From contig JAVTVJ010001329.1 of NCBI GenBank assembly GCA_034509425.1, positions 248,001 to 312,000 of the forward strand: 64,000 nt of DNA. The letters are read 5' to 3'. Position 1 is the first letter of the stretch. The number at the start of each line of letters is the position of its first letter. The position numbers and the translations under genes are program-made. Source of the stretch: Eopsaltria australis. Taxonomy: Eukaryota; Chordata; Aves; Passeriformes; Petroicidae. The notes under the pieces are model-generated. The model was not told the DNA's origin. It saw nothing but the letters and a program-made list of their open reading frames with translations, and searched no databases. Shown here piece by piece: positions 13,601-28,600 of the stretch.

Positions 13601-16600
13601 CAGCCAAATTGGACTTAGTATTATAAACTGACTTTTAATAGAAAGGACACACTCAAATCTGAGAATTTCTGAAACAGATCACAGTCAATGTCTGAAAAAA
13701 ACATTCTGATCCTCAAGAGCAAAAATTAATACTTTCTCAGAAGAGATGATGGCCAGCTACATTAAGCTCAGAGAAAACACTGAAAGAAATTATAGGAAAC
13801 CCACAAGAGAAATAATATCTAAAGTCTAGAATATTCTCTGCAGACAGCTGATAAACCTTGTGCCCCACCTGAGTACTGTATACAAAATGAAGTATTTATT
13901 AGGTTATATTCCCCTACTTTAATGCTGAAATCAGCAAAAGAAAATAGCCAACGTCTCCAACGCACAGGTTCATATTTTGCACTCATCACTGTTGAAATGT
14001 AAGAATAAAAAATAAACATTTAAAAACTAGACTAAAATATTATTGTCACTTGATGCATGAGCCATGCATGAAAAGGATCTGACCACTAGGTAATAACAAA
14101 CATCTCAGAAGTAAAATCTGATTTCTGAAAGATCCACAAACATAAAGGCCCACAAAGTCTCCTGAAAAAACCCTGTTTTCAGACACAGAAATACTAAAAA
14201 TAAAACTACAGACATTAATACCATTACCACACTGTTAATAACTCGAACAATGTCATCTCTTTGCTTCTCAGTAGGTTCTGTATCAGATGAACAAAGTTTA
14301 CTTTCATCTTAAAATTGCACCCAGTAAGGAAAGGCAACTGCTTTTACAGCACAATGGAACATAACCAATAATTTATCAAATCAGTCATGTGAAAAAATTA
14401 GTTTTAGACAAAAGATTTCTATAACCTTTACCTAAAGAAAAAAAAACCTAAACCCACACCTTCTTGACTATACAATATGACTTTTAAAATCATGTCTAAA
14501 ATTTGCTTCTATAAGTAGAGTATTTGCAAAGCCCCAGAAGTTACCACTTTTCTGACGTTTACTGGAATATGATCAAGAGTGAGGCTCTGCAGAGGCAGTT
14601 CTTTATCAAAATATTTTTTGTTCTTATTAGTGTTATAGCAAAAGTCTTGGGAAACTCACAAAAACAGTTCCTTTTAATAGCATTAATCCCAGCCATTTTG
14701 GTTTAAAGCTGCCAAATGTGCACAGCTCTTTGTACCAGGACTTGCAGAACAGAGCTATGCGTAGAAACATGACAGACAAATATTTTCTACACATACAATA
14801 ACTTTGCCTTACACTTGCTTTTGGCTTTAACACCAAGGTATGGCTTGAAAGTACTAGCTTTTTGTCAGGCTGGGTTTTTTTAACTTTACATCACAAATCC
14901 AAGGAGAAATTAACAGAGTAACCTGATATTATGCTACAAAATGGAGCCTTGACAATATAGAATTGATCTCAGGCTCCTTCATTTTTAAAATGAAATTAAA
15001 TTTATGGCTCCAGATCTGGATTTCTGCTAACACCTAATTTTCCAGACCAGAACTTCTCAGAATTCTTTGAAATTCAAGTCTGTGAATGCTAATAGCACTT
15101 CAACAATAAACTTCATAGTGAAAAAAGTAATATAAGAACATATATACATCTGGACACAAGTTATACAATATTCCACATAGTGTTCACCAGCTTGTCTCAA
15201 TGTCAGCTTGAAAGAACTTGAACATTACCAGAGATATAGCTCCAGTTTTATGTTTAGAAAAAGATACAGAAGTTGTATTTGAATAACACTTTTTCAAAAC
15301 CCCAAAATTAGTTCATGAGACTTGCATTATAAGTGTAATTCTCAAACTTCACACCAGTCAAGTCTATTTCTAATATTACTGCATGTTTATGTTTTAAGTA
15401 CTTTATTTATACATCAACATAGTCAAACCACAAGAATTTCACACAGAACATTTATATAGAAATACTTGTGAGATCCTTGCAACACACTAAATGAACAGTG
15501 TGAAGAATAACAAATATTTTAAGTTCATATTTTACCATTAGTTTTTTGCCAAAAAGAGCTTATCAATTTACCTGCAAGCTATCCCTGAAACAGAAGATTA
15601 ACATACAGTCTACTTGTAGTTTTTATACAATATTTATGCTTTACACCATTATTAGCATGTACTATTAAATTTGAATGCACTCTTTTGCTAACTTGAAAAT
15701 GCTTCATTAAAATTATTTCCTACAGTGGGAGTAAAGACTGTCAGCTCTTTCTGCTCAGTTATGACAGAGGAAGGACAATACCATTTATATCCTGCTAACT
15801 AAGCATGTAAATGAAAAGTCATGCCAGAAAAGTCTGAATGTCACTTTATATTTGAAAACTTTTATTTATTCTTAAGTGGCATGTTTACTTAATTATGTTT
15901 TCAAAAGAAATGTGTCATTTGTCAGCTTGTTATAAGAAGTCAAGGTCTGTTGAAGAGATTGGAATTGCATAATGCATTAAAGCACACTTTACATTTTTCC
16001 AATTTTTTCACACTTCAGAACAACAGCAGAATCCCTTTTCATTTTGCTCCTCTTCAGGAGGAGCTAACTTTTTCTCATCTGTCATTATCTAGATTTTTTG
16101 GCATATCTGGATATAGATATAGTCAGTTATACACATTCTAGCCTTCCAAACTGACCAAAACTCAGCTGTAGCTTTTTAAGATAGTCATGATTAAAAATAG
16201 GCATCATAAGTACTACTTACCCTGTGTATAATAAATTCCAATCCCTTTTTTAAGCATACCAAAGTACCTTATAAACTGTGCCACATAAGTCAGACATCAG
16301 AAGGTATCCTTCTAAAACCAGTGTGTTTTGTTTTGTTTTACGTAATATATTTTTTGGAAAAATCAATGTGCACTGCTGTTGAAGGAGTTCTGAATTCCAA
16401 TTCTCTGGAATAATTAAATGAACTCACTTCACTTCCTTTCCAAAGTACCAGTGAGCAATATGGATATAACATTGAACAGTATGGAAATAACTCTCTAAAA
16501 TGTTTCCTGCGTTTTCTTTTCAATTTGCATATACAGAATCATAGAAATAAATGTAAATAAGTATATTTTTTTGTAAGAAACACAGTATTTTGCACTATGT

Positions 16601-19600
16601 TCTTATTCAGTGATCACTGCAATGCAAAGGACCAGTGCTTTCTGAAAGAGAGGATTTCACAAAAATTAAATAAATCATCTTTCCCTTCAGAAATTCTGGC
16701 AGGAACTAGAGAGGCTCTCCACAAAGGGGTCAATTGTTTCATCTTGCTTCTCCTCTTAGTTAGTTTTATATAAGGAGAGTACATATAGAAAATGTATTCT
16801 ATTAATATCAGTTACAACTAAGATTGTCAACTTGTCTTTGAGAGGTTCCTTTTCTGATGTGCTATTAACAATTTCATTGGCAAATTCGCCTGTAGCTTTC
16901 TAGAAGGGGAAAATATGCAAGTCACTGTCCAAAAGCAGGAAAAGAAATAAGCAGACAAATTCTTAGGTTCACATTCCTTGGTATTCAAGAGCCTTTCAAA
17001 CAAGCTGTCTTACAAGGCTCTTGTGCATTCTACCAGGAGCTTAACACGAATCATTAGGTGCAAAGGGCAGTCTTCATGCCTACCATTCACACGGCTGGAG
17101 TGACCGAAAAGCTTGGAGAGAGGCATCCATTCCAGCAAAATCCCAAAATTTTACATCATAATCATATCCACCAGTTATCAAACGAGCACCTGAAGGATCC
17201 AATCCCAAAGCAGAAACCTGTACAGAAAAAAAAACCCTTATAATCATAATCATTCAAGCTTTTATTTTTTTCTACAATTCTCCAGGATGTCACCAAAACA
17301 TAACATGCTACTGAAATTAAAAAAAAAAACCAAACCCAAGACTCAAACAACCCAGTGCACTGGTTTCTTACTAAAGTATCTTAGCTATATTTTCATTTCA
17401 AAATTTCACTACCTTGAACAAAGTCTTAGTGCTTTTTAAGGAGAAGGAAGAATGATAGTAAAAATTACATAGTCTGAATAAACCACAGAAGACTGCTGAG
17501 AAAAAATAGTTTACAGTGTTTACTTCCTAATCATTTCATTGTAAAACGTGGCTAAATTTTGTTTCTATGAAGAAAACTGTAATCTAGACTTCTATCAGAA
17601 GTACAAACAATATTTCCAGAAAGGTAACAAAACAGTATTTGACATTCACCAGTATAAGATTCTAAGTTTATTCAAGACAATTCATGTGCATACACACATT
17701 GCTTAATCATATTTCTCTTCTGAAAAAAAAGAATAAAATAGTTATAAACTTGATTTTTTTTTAATCACAGATTTTTGTGATCTATTTGTCACAATTGTAA
17801 CAAAATGGGTCAGAGTAACTTCCCCAAACTCACTTCTTTTATATACAAAACCAGCTGCTCAGAGCTATTTAGAATTTTGAGGAAAGAATGCTTATTACTC
17901 TCCTCTGTTATTTTCAAACCATAGATCAAGTAAAATGGGAATTTCACTGAAAATCTATCTTAATTCTCTATTTGAAGAACGGTAATGTTCTATAGTACAA
18001 TAAATAGTATTTAATATTCTAAAACAAACAGCTGTCTTCAAATCACCACATGGAGAAATGAGATAACAGAAAGCATTTCACTGGAAATTATATAAAATAT
18101 AAAATCATTTACCTTCAAAATTATTTATTTTCCATTCACGTTTTTGAAAATGTTCTATCTATTACTATGATTTCAAACACTAATGTAAGATTAGCTGGAC
18201 AATGTGCTAAATTAATTAAGATACCAAGAGATTAATTATCAAAAAATTAAGTCATCTACATAAGAGAGTGTTGAAAAGTTGTATCAAAAGATATAAAACA
18301 AGAGCGTTTGTAGAATTACTCAAAATTACACCTAACCTAAAATGTTAAAATGCCTGAAGAAGTTTTCCTGAAAAGATAAAACTCATATGGCATTCATGCT
18401 TACGTTTTAATGGAGCCCATGGGTAAAACCTAGACTGCAACCAGCAGATTACTTTTAACAAAAACAAAACAAAAACATAAGTCGTCCCACATTTATAAGA
18501 CAGGGAGTCATCAGGTTGAAAAACCCTTTCAGTAAGAAGAACGACAGTCTCCAACACAATATTGTTGTTGTAGTAGTAATAGTAATAATGATACTGATGA
18601 TGATGATAACAATAATGTCCTATAAAATGCCAGGAAAAGGATTTGAAGAGATAAACTAGAAAATTCTGAAGGAAAAAGAATAATATTATACTTCACCGAG
18701 AATATTAGACTTATTCAAAACCATGTGGGAAAAAACCCCAATCAAACAAAAACACTGTACACAGAATAAAAGACAGAAAATCCTTCATTTCCAAGTGGAG
18801 GGTAACACCTGAGAATAGTGTCATGACTACAGGTTAGCAACACCAAATGTCTTCAAGGAAGAAAATAACTCAGGGGAGCTACTATCAGATGCCTAAAACT
18901 GTATTAAAAATTTTAGACACAGATGTACAAAAATAGCAACAATTTTACACAGAAGATTCTTACCTTTCAGTATCTTCTTATCACGTATACATAAAAAGTA
19001 CTGACATGTAGTAATACCACCAAAAAAAAAACTTGTCTCAAAGATATATCAGTCTACTACTGTACTTTTTTTTTTCAAAGCTTAATATACATCTATATAC
19101 ACTCTGTTATGGAGACTTTTAAAACTTATGTAAACTGTTGAATAGTTCCCACAGAAAATATTTTAAAACATGGAAACAAGTTCATGGAAAAAGTAACCTA
19201 CAGAAAACAATTGTCCCAGTAAAAATAGCATGTATGAATGAAATTTATTCTTTGAGATGGACAATTTGCTTTCTTAGAATTTAGATTTCCTTACATGAAA
19301 TAGTATGGGCTTGAGTTTTCTTTTTCCAGTTTAATGGAAAAAAGTTCACTTAACTATTCCTTATTTTATTGAAGACTCATTTCTAGTAATTCCTTGAGTG
19401 CACTGTATTTCAGCTGTACACAGTCACCTCCTTCCTGCTGCTTCTGACCAGCTCTGTGTTGGCCACCTTTTAAGCATCACCTCCTAAGGCAGGAACAGGC
19501 AACTCCCAAATGCTGGAAATTAAGCAGGTGTGGTAGAAGGCTGGCTTGACATCTCTTGGGATCTTCTCTTGGAAATAAGGCACAAAATAAAAGTATATGC

Positions 19601-22600
19601 CCAGTGGAAGCAAGGTCAGGTGACATGGGAAGAATACAGAGATGCCGCTTGCTACTGCAGGGAGAAAATCTGTGCAGTCAAAGTTCAGTTGGAGCTGAAG
19701 CTGCCCAGAACCATGGGGGAAAGCAAGACCATTTTTTTCAAGTATGTTAATGGTTAAAGGCAGTGTAGAATAGTATCAGGCCATTACTGGATGAGGATGG
19801 GCACTTCACAAAGAGGATAGAGACAGAGCAGAGGTGTTTAAAGCTTTCTTTTCCTCTGTCTTCTGATGGACTGAGGGGATCTCAGACCATGACTGTGAGA
19901 ATGATCAACTCCCAGCCAATTCTGAAATTGTGCAGGATCCGCTGCTTCAAGTGGATCCCTACAAACCTATGGAACCTGATGGGATTCATCTGAGAATCCT
20001 CAAAGAGCTGGCTGATGTTATTCCAAAGCCTTTCTTGATGCTTTTCAAGCAGTCTTGGGAATCTGGAGAGGTCTCAGCTGACTGGAAATGGGTAAAAGTT
20101 GTCCCAGTTTTCAAGAAGGGCAAGAAGAAGGACAATGCAGTCATCAGTCACCACCAGCACAGCTTCATGACAGAAAAGACTTGCTTATCAAACATGATTT
20201 CCTTTTACAACAAGATAACCCCTCTACATAATCAAGAGAAGCAGGTTTAAGTGATCTTTTTGGATATAAGTAAAACTTTTGATACTGTCTCTCACAGAGT
20301 CCTTCTCAATAAAATGTATTAGGAAAAGGTTCTTCACCCAGAGGATGGTTCTGCATGGAAAAGACTCCCCATGGAAGTTGTCACAGCAGGTGAGAGAGTT
20401 CAGGAAGTGTTTGGACTGTGCTCTTGGGTATGTGGTGTGACTCTTGGTGATGTTGCTGTGCAGGGCCAGGAGGTGGACTTGATGATCTTTGTGAGTCTCT
20501 TTCCAACTTAGAAAATTCTGTGATTCTGTAATGCAGGTACCTCACAGTATTTCCAATATACAACACCCTACTATAGACAACTGTCTGAAAATAGTACTTT
20601 CAAGAAAACCAAGATGTGGCAGAAATGATGGCCCTATTCACCAGGCAACTGACTCCTCCTTAATCTAAATGTCCTGCTGTAATTCAGAGGCATTCATTAA
20701 CAGAAATATTTTCAGATGTGTAATCTCTTTTGTGTTTCTAATAAGAATATGCCCCTTTTACAACTTAAATAGAAATTCTGAACCCTAGCCATTTCATTCA
20801 TGATTTCTGACATGCAGAAAAACTGGGCATCTCCAGATTAATCAGAACACTCAAGTGTTCTATTCAGTAACTTCTATTTAAGGGAGCAGTTGTGATATGA
20901 GATATTAGAAAGCAGAGATTACATATTCTTACACCCACCTATATATCAAAAGTTCCATGAGAAATAAAAAATACATACAAAGTTTCATTGGGAACAGTAA
21001 TTCCTATTACACTTTACAAGCAAGACAACTGGGAAATTAATCAGGTTTCTGGGAAGACTCTCTAGCTTGGGAAATCTTTTCTGAGATTTCTCAGCTGGAC
21101 AGGAATAGAGTCATCACCAAATCCACATTCACTAGATTGAAGAGGTACAGATGGGATATATAACTTTAGCTGAAATACAGTACACGGTATGAACATAATG
21201 AGAAGACTGTATTTAAAAACATTGGGGCAAAACACCAAAATCAAGATATGAAGTTGCTCCCATCCTTATGTGTCTAAGGTCATGGGTAAATGGTTTCACT
21301 GTTCTAAAACAAACAAAAAACCCCCCAAGAAGATAGCCCTTCCACAGAAGAGATTTTTTTTCAATTATATGTTTCATTTACTACATCCAGTCTAATCCAA
21401 CTGTGCTATATATATCCCACATTACAATTCACCTCTATTCTAGGTGATGACAACTGCATTCTCCTGCAGTCAAAATATCTCAGAAGTCTTCCAAAACTGT
21501 AACTTTCACTTTACAAGGCCTTTTAGTTAGAAATAACATGAGCTAACTCTTTAAGAAGTCATGAAAAGATTTACTGGTTTAATATAGAGAAAAATAAATC
21601 AAAGAATTTTACCTAATGAAGTTTGTTAGGACATGTATTCAAGAAACATACTGCAGAAGCAATTACTGTCACATGTAAAATGGGAAACTGATTTGCAGTA
21701 GTACACTCCTCTGCAAAACCTAGTATTCATAGAAATTAAAATGAAAAGCAGTTGTATGCACTGCTGTGTGTAGAAAAATCCACTCTATTTTGTTTAGTGT
21801 AATGCCATGCATCTTTTACAGGTCTACAATCAATCAGCCCACAAAAGCAATTGAATTTGTGTTGGAAGACATGATTACACAGAGATAGAGTGAAAAAATG
21901 ATAGTTCCAAGTTGGATTGTGGTTCTTTAAATGAAAGCAAAGTAGTAGTGGAGATAAAATCTAGAAAAGATGCAGTCAAAGACAAGATCTCAAGAAACTG
22001 AGAATGGTGTATAAAAGGCACTTAAACACTGAAGTAGAATGAAGTACTCAGCTGCAAAGAAGTCATTAGCAATAACACTCTCCTTTAGATCCATGATCAA
22101 AGAAAGGTCTAGATTAGACCCATGTCTACATATTAGGAAGGTCTATCCTAGAAGAAAATCTCTAACAATTACAGAGAACACACGTGATGAAAACAGGACT
22201 ACAATTCAGTCAAATGGAGCCATATTTGGGCTATTACAAGAAAGAGGTGGTCCTGAAACACATTTTCAATTGCACTAAGAGAAGAAACTGACCAAAATAA
22301 CACATCAAGGAAAATTTCATTTCTTGAACTTCAGCTGATAAGCATCTGTTAACTTATGTCAACAGACTGACACAGTTCTAGAAAAGCATGAAGGCTTGAG
22401 AACATGCTATCACTTACTGTCTTTGTTCCATGCTGGAGTGTAATTTCATGAGAATCTGGAATTTTCTTGACAGGGTTCTGGAAAAGAAGAAAATTCACCT
22501 CTGTGAAAACAGTGTTATCACCAAAACAGCCCACTAGTGCAATATATTTGTAAAAGTAAGGAAGGTTTCCACCATACCATCTCCATCCTTGTAACATGAG

Positions 22601-25600
22601 GAGGAGAAAAGGGAAAATCATAAACCAGAGACTGATTTCACATTTTTATTTTCACAGATATACTCCCAAAAATATGATGAATAATTGTTTTAAAAATATG
22701 ACACCATCTTAAGACAAAACCAGGAAAATATTTTGGGTTTTTTTTTTCCTCTTTGGAAAATGTTAATTAACACAGAGATAAATATAATGAAGTACTCAAG
22801 TAATTCTGAGCAACTTTCTACAAAGGTCATGTGAATCATTGCTCTTAAAATGCTTATTTATCTGGCATCACTCCAGTTTCCTAAAACAGAAACAATCTAT
22901 CCCCTTGATGCCTCGCATCTTTGTTATTATCTTCTGTTGCCAAAGTATGATTTTAAAATCATTTTAGGTACATTTTATACTACACATTAAACCTCCTGCC
23001 TTATCCATCTCTGCCAAACCCTTCACTATTTTTCATACCACATGGAAAAGTCTCTATAGCATCAGGCTCATTTTCTTCATACTTGTTTAATCTTCTTAAT
23101 CAGTTCCATCTTTTATTTCTCTGATAAAACTGAAACTTTCATTATGTTTGGTTTAGCCACACCTACCTTTCTTCTAACTTTACTTAAACTAAAAGGGAGT
23201 ACACTTAGATTAGGTATTATTCTTTACTTGGAGGGTGGTGAGGCACAGGCACATGTTGCCCAGAGAGGCTGGGGATGTTTCAACCCTGGAAATGTTCAAG
23301 GCCATGTTGGACAACACTCTGAGTAACTCAATCTAGTGGAATGTGTCTCTGCCCATGGCAGAGGGGTTCAAATGAGATGGTCTTTAAGGGGAGAGGGCAT
23401 GAAGGCTGCACATGCACTCATTATTTGTCTTCCAGAGCAACCGTTTTGCTCACTAAAGCCCTACTGGGAGGTGGCAAGACATCCCCTGCTAATGGGAAGT
23501 AGACAATAAATCTTCTGCTTTCCCTTGTTTCCACATGCAGCCTTCACTTTTATTTCACTAAGCTGCCTTTATCTTGATCCATGTGATTTTTTCCCATCTT
23601 CATCTCTTCTGCTCCATCCTGCTGAGGAAAGGAGTGATAAAGCAGCCTGGTGGCCACCTGGCATCCATCCTACCACAAACAGTAAAGGTTTACCAATAGC
23701 TACATGACATCCGAAAGGTATACCCCACACAGCATTAAGTGACACTTCCACAGACTCAGTAGTTTAGAAGCTGAGAAGCAGCTATATCTCAAAATTCCCA
23801 AGCGAAGCTGTGATTATGAAAATGAGTTTATTGTTCAACTGACAATATAAAGCACACAGACAAAGGTATAATTACAATACAAATTAAGTTTTCAATCCTC
23901 CACCATTCCCTACACTATAAACTGATATTTGCTGTTCTTGGGATGCAAAAAATTGCTCAATAGTCACTGCCTGCACTTGCCATCCAAGCACATTCTATAA
24001 AAAACAAAGTGTGAAAAGCAAACAGTTTTCAAAATTCACCCACAACAGCCATCACCCACAACAAAAGATGTACTATTTTTGTGAATCAAAGGCTTTCACA
24101 GAAACCATCTGTTGCATTCTTAATCACTGCAAGGTTGCTCTTCTGCATTGGAATATTATAGAATTCTTCATTTCATGTACCTTACCATGAAGGTAGGTAT
24201 TGTATGTCTGTATTGTGTCAGCACTGAATTTAATTTTCAGAGAGTATCTTAACTACTTTAAGAGGTCTTTCAGTAAGCCAAAGTAAAAAATTATTAATAA
24301 ACAAAATGAACCAGAACAAACTTACTTTATTTTAATCGCTAGCTCCTTCAGGTGACAATAATTAAATCTCCTTTTTCATGAGAAGAGTGAAACACTAACA
24401 TGAAAACATTTCTGCTTTATACCACATTCACGTCGAACTGGCTACTTATTTTAGGAAGAAGAACAGATAGGAACACATTCTGCCACCTGATAAATCAAAC
24501 ATCCTGAGCCCAAAAGTCAGACATTTGGCGACTGCTACTGGTGCTAAGCTCTGCAGTGTCCAAGGGATGCCTGACAGTTAAAGTAACTGTTTAGACTATT
24601 CAAAACAAAAAATTAAGATAACAACATCCAGGAACATATCTTGACATAACATCTTCAAATTAGCTAAACATTTACAAAAAACCAAGGTGGCTTATTCTAT
24701 TTTAGTTAACCATGAACTTCCTAAATAACTCAGAATGCTGTATCTCTTAATGTGCTACAGCACATGCCTATATGCACACAAGATAATCAGATGCAACTAC
24801 CACTTTTCCAGTTACTACACTCCAAAGAATAATAAATGCCATAAAACCCTTTTTTTTCATAATCTGAAAGGGAAATACAGCTAATACATTTATACTGATT
24901 TGAACATCTGGATATCATGTATACTGGAATATTACTGTAAGTCTGAAAAAAATTAAAATATAGAGTTTGCCTAAAGTGTACCTGCACTTCCAGGACTTCA
25001 GCTGTTGGTTGGACTTCAGCTAACTTTACACAAACTGATTCTATGATTTCACTAATATTGCTCTGCAAAATTGGTACTGTAATTAAAACTAGAGGAGATA
25101 AAGGTTTTTTGCTGTTGCTGTTGTTATTTTCTTTCAAAGCACACGAGGAAAAGACAATATTTTAAATTTTTGCTTCAGCTGAAACAGGAAAACAGTTATG
25201 GTGTTGACATATCTCCTAATACTTTTACAGAAATTCTCAATTCCCTGGCGACCTAAGATTAATATATATTAAATCTGTGAGATGGAGTATTCTAGGAGTT
25301 TACAGTTGTTCTCAAAATTAATAGTCTTACCTTAAAAGCAATTTCTGCAAAGGGACACTGCAAATCAGCACCACATCTGCAGTATGAAGTTCCAATTTTT
25401 TCAGGGAATTCCAGCCCTAGCTGAGTGTTAAACTTCTGTGCCTAACAACAATCTTCTGTTTACTGCATCACTGTCAGTAAATATTGTGGATTTTTTTTCC
25501 TTGTTCCTTTTGGGAGCTTCCCTATTCTCAAACAATACTCAAAAAAATTGCCACTAGCAACCAGAGGCTGAAACTAGATTAGCCTCCCCAGAATGCCTTG

Positions 25601-28600
25601 AGAAAAATCAAAGACAAAAAAATCAAATAAACCGAAATTACCCACTTTTTCATGGCCCAACTAGAGAAGGGAAAGATGACACATTTATATCTAAAAGAAC
25701 ATCTACTGTTCTGTTTGCACAGGTCTGTATATAAATAGAAATTATATTGTATGAGAGAGACTCGCAAGCTACAGGCAATCTTTCACCCACCAGCCCCTTA
25801 AATAGGAACTTTTCTGGGTACCCACAATACTGAAATTTACAGAGAAAAACCATTTATTTTTTCTCTGTGTTTGCAATTGCCCTTATAAAGGATCATGCCT
25901 TCTTTGAGGACTCCAATAGTATAAGCTGCCCTGAAAAAAAATATTACTTTCCTTTCCTGGATAGCTCATTTGTTCTCAGTTCTCTCCTGAAACACTGACT
26001 TGCTGAAAACTTGAAAAGACTGTCATTTGTAAGAGCAGAGCTATGGCGCAGCATGGAGAAAAAAAATGCTGCTTGTTGAACTAAGAGGGAAGCACTTTCC
26101 CTGTCTTGAGTAAGAGAAAAGGTCAAAGCTGGTTTGGCTACTACCTATTTTAAGTATCTTTAAAAGAAGAATTAAATTGATCAGGGAGTTGGAGCACTTC
26201 TCTTGTGAGGACAGGCTGAGAGCAATGCTCAGCCTGGAGAAGAGAAGGCTCTGGGGAAACATGATAACACTTTCCAGTACCTAAAAAGGGCCCCAAAAAG
26301 CTGGAGGGACTTACCACAAGGACAAGTAGCACTAGGATAAAGAGGAATGGGTTTAAACTGAAAAGGGGGGTTGGCCTAGGTTAGATATTAGGAAGAAATT
26401 CTTTACTGTGAGGGTGGTGAGGCACTGGCACAGGTTGCTGAGAGAAGCTGTGGATGCCACCTTCCTGAAGTTTTTAAGACCAGGCTGGATGGGGCTCTGA
26501 GAAACCTGGTTTAGTTGCAGTGGCATTGGAATGAGATGGTCTTTAAGGTCCCTTTCAATCCAAACCATCCAATAATTCTGTGATACTACTATACTAAAAA
26601 ACCCCTGCTCCAAATGTAAACACATTGCTCTTTTGGGTCTCTGGTTTGATATACTCCACAGGGAAGATGCTGTCTGTTCCTGGGCAGGAGTAATGAGAAG
26701 GAGGCAAGAGCTACACTTTACAGAGACTTCTCAATTTCTGGTGAAACTACAGGTTTTGCAGAACAAGTATCACACAGATTGTCTGACACAAATGATTACT
26801 GCCTTACTTGAAGATAGATTGAAATGACTGGAATACTAAATGGGCAGCAGGAATAGCTGGTGGAAGTGGAACAACAAACCCTAACAACAACTGGTAATGT
26901 AAGCGCCTCCATCTACTTAAGAAACTGCAGCAATTCCAACTCCTCCCAGAAAAGGACCCCTTACAGAAGGCCATGTTTTAATCATTCAAATATCAGGCCT
27001 TCTGGGAATTAAGAAAAAAAGGACTTTCTATTTTTGTGCCTTTTGTTTAAATACATAATGTTCATGTTTCCTTTCAAGTTTTTAAAAAGCTTATTCTCTT
27101 CCCATCCAAAATGACTGTTTTGCATGAAAAAGCAAATGCCACACTGTTGATGGGCAAGGTAGGGAGGGTAGGAAAATTTGAGACCCCCTTGAAAGGCTTT
27201 TATTTTGTACATCAGCATACAGACTGACAGTGCTGAAATCTACCTTGTGACCAGATACTAACAAATTTATTTTCTCCAGCAAAGCATTCAAAATCTTAAG
27301 TGTAATTAAGAAAGAATAATCAAGATGACAGAAAAGAGTTAAAAAGAGAAATGTAATATCTCCTAATAAGAATTATGTAAGTTATGTTCCATACTGAAAG
27401 AGAATGCTCTTAAAACACTTTAAGGACAAAAATATGGGCAGACAACTCGTCAACAATCACAACAGAAAGGATGGGATATCTGACACAGTGATACCCAAAG
27501 CAGACAGGTACAATAGCACGAGCTTTTCACAAAATCATGGAATTGTTAGGGCTGGAAGGCACCTCTGGAGATCATCCAGTCCAATCCTCCAGCCAAGGCA
27601 GGGTCACCTGTAGCAGGTGACGCAAGAATTCGGCCGGGTGGGTTTTGAATACCTCCAGAGAGGGAGACTCTGTGGGCAGCCTGTAAAGTTTTGACAGATA
27701 AAATACCACAGAAAACCAGTGAATTCTGGACATAAGCCACTGTTTATCTTGACCACCAAAGAAACCTGGTTTAACTGCTGCAGTATCTAGGCACAACCAT
27801 ATGTTAATACAACTAGCAGAAGGCTTCAATTCATGCTTGTTGTTGCTTGTTATTGTCTGTATCAAAATGTGTTTGGTTTACAAATCAAGCATTCTCTCTC
27901 ATACATCACTTAAAATACAACCTAAATTCTTTTTTTTCAGTGTAAAGAAGTTTTAAAAGTCCATAAAACTCCACATGGAGACACTTTCACAACCTCCTCA
28001 CATTAGAATTAACCTCAGGCCCATAAACAAGCAGCTTTTTCCTTTCTGCCTCACATCCAACTTCGATATGCAAGGGAAGGAAATTAAGAGACTATTTTAG
28101 TGATGATGAACTGAGAGAACAGAACCCTGTTCCATTCTGATGCCTTCTTCAAGGCATCAATTTTTCAACAATTAAGTCTGAAACATTATTTGAAGTAAAA
28201 TAAAAGGAGGTTAAGGGAGTACTTCACAAATCTGGAAGAAAACACCTCTCATTCCTCTTTTCAAACTAGACAAATGTTTTAAGCTGTTGGGTATCCAGAT
28301 GAATTTTCCATGACAGCAGTAAAAAGTGAAGGCAGTAGTAAGTGTTCTAATTTATTTTTTCTGTTCTTTTTTAAACCTGTTTTTCAAACAAACACACATT
28401 GATATCATGTTTTGTTCCACAGTCATGCATTGATTAAAACCATATTACCTGTAAAATGGGCAGGTTTTCCAAGTCACAATTTTTCACTCTTTTCCACTGT
28501 AAATTAAACTGAAAACAAATGTGTAAGATATACACTAAGGTTGCACAAGTGAACACTCAGGAGAAAGATAGTATATGAAAAACCAAAATATGAGAGATGG

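Larger units (their letters stand above)
17218..22417 (-). other. WDR70: WDR70 intron 6
   Basis: A 5200-base intron. It holds an imperfect trinucleotide stretch (18561-18616) and a degraded CR1 copy in opposite orientation (19480-20530). The rest is AT-rich single-copy-looking sequence. Confidence 0.85.

Noticed and set aside
28139..28162. Small inverted repeat, TGATGCCTT arms with a 4-base loop
   Set aside because: Only 9 bp, expected several times by chance in a window of this size.
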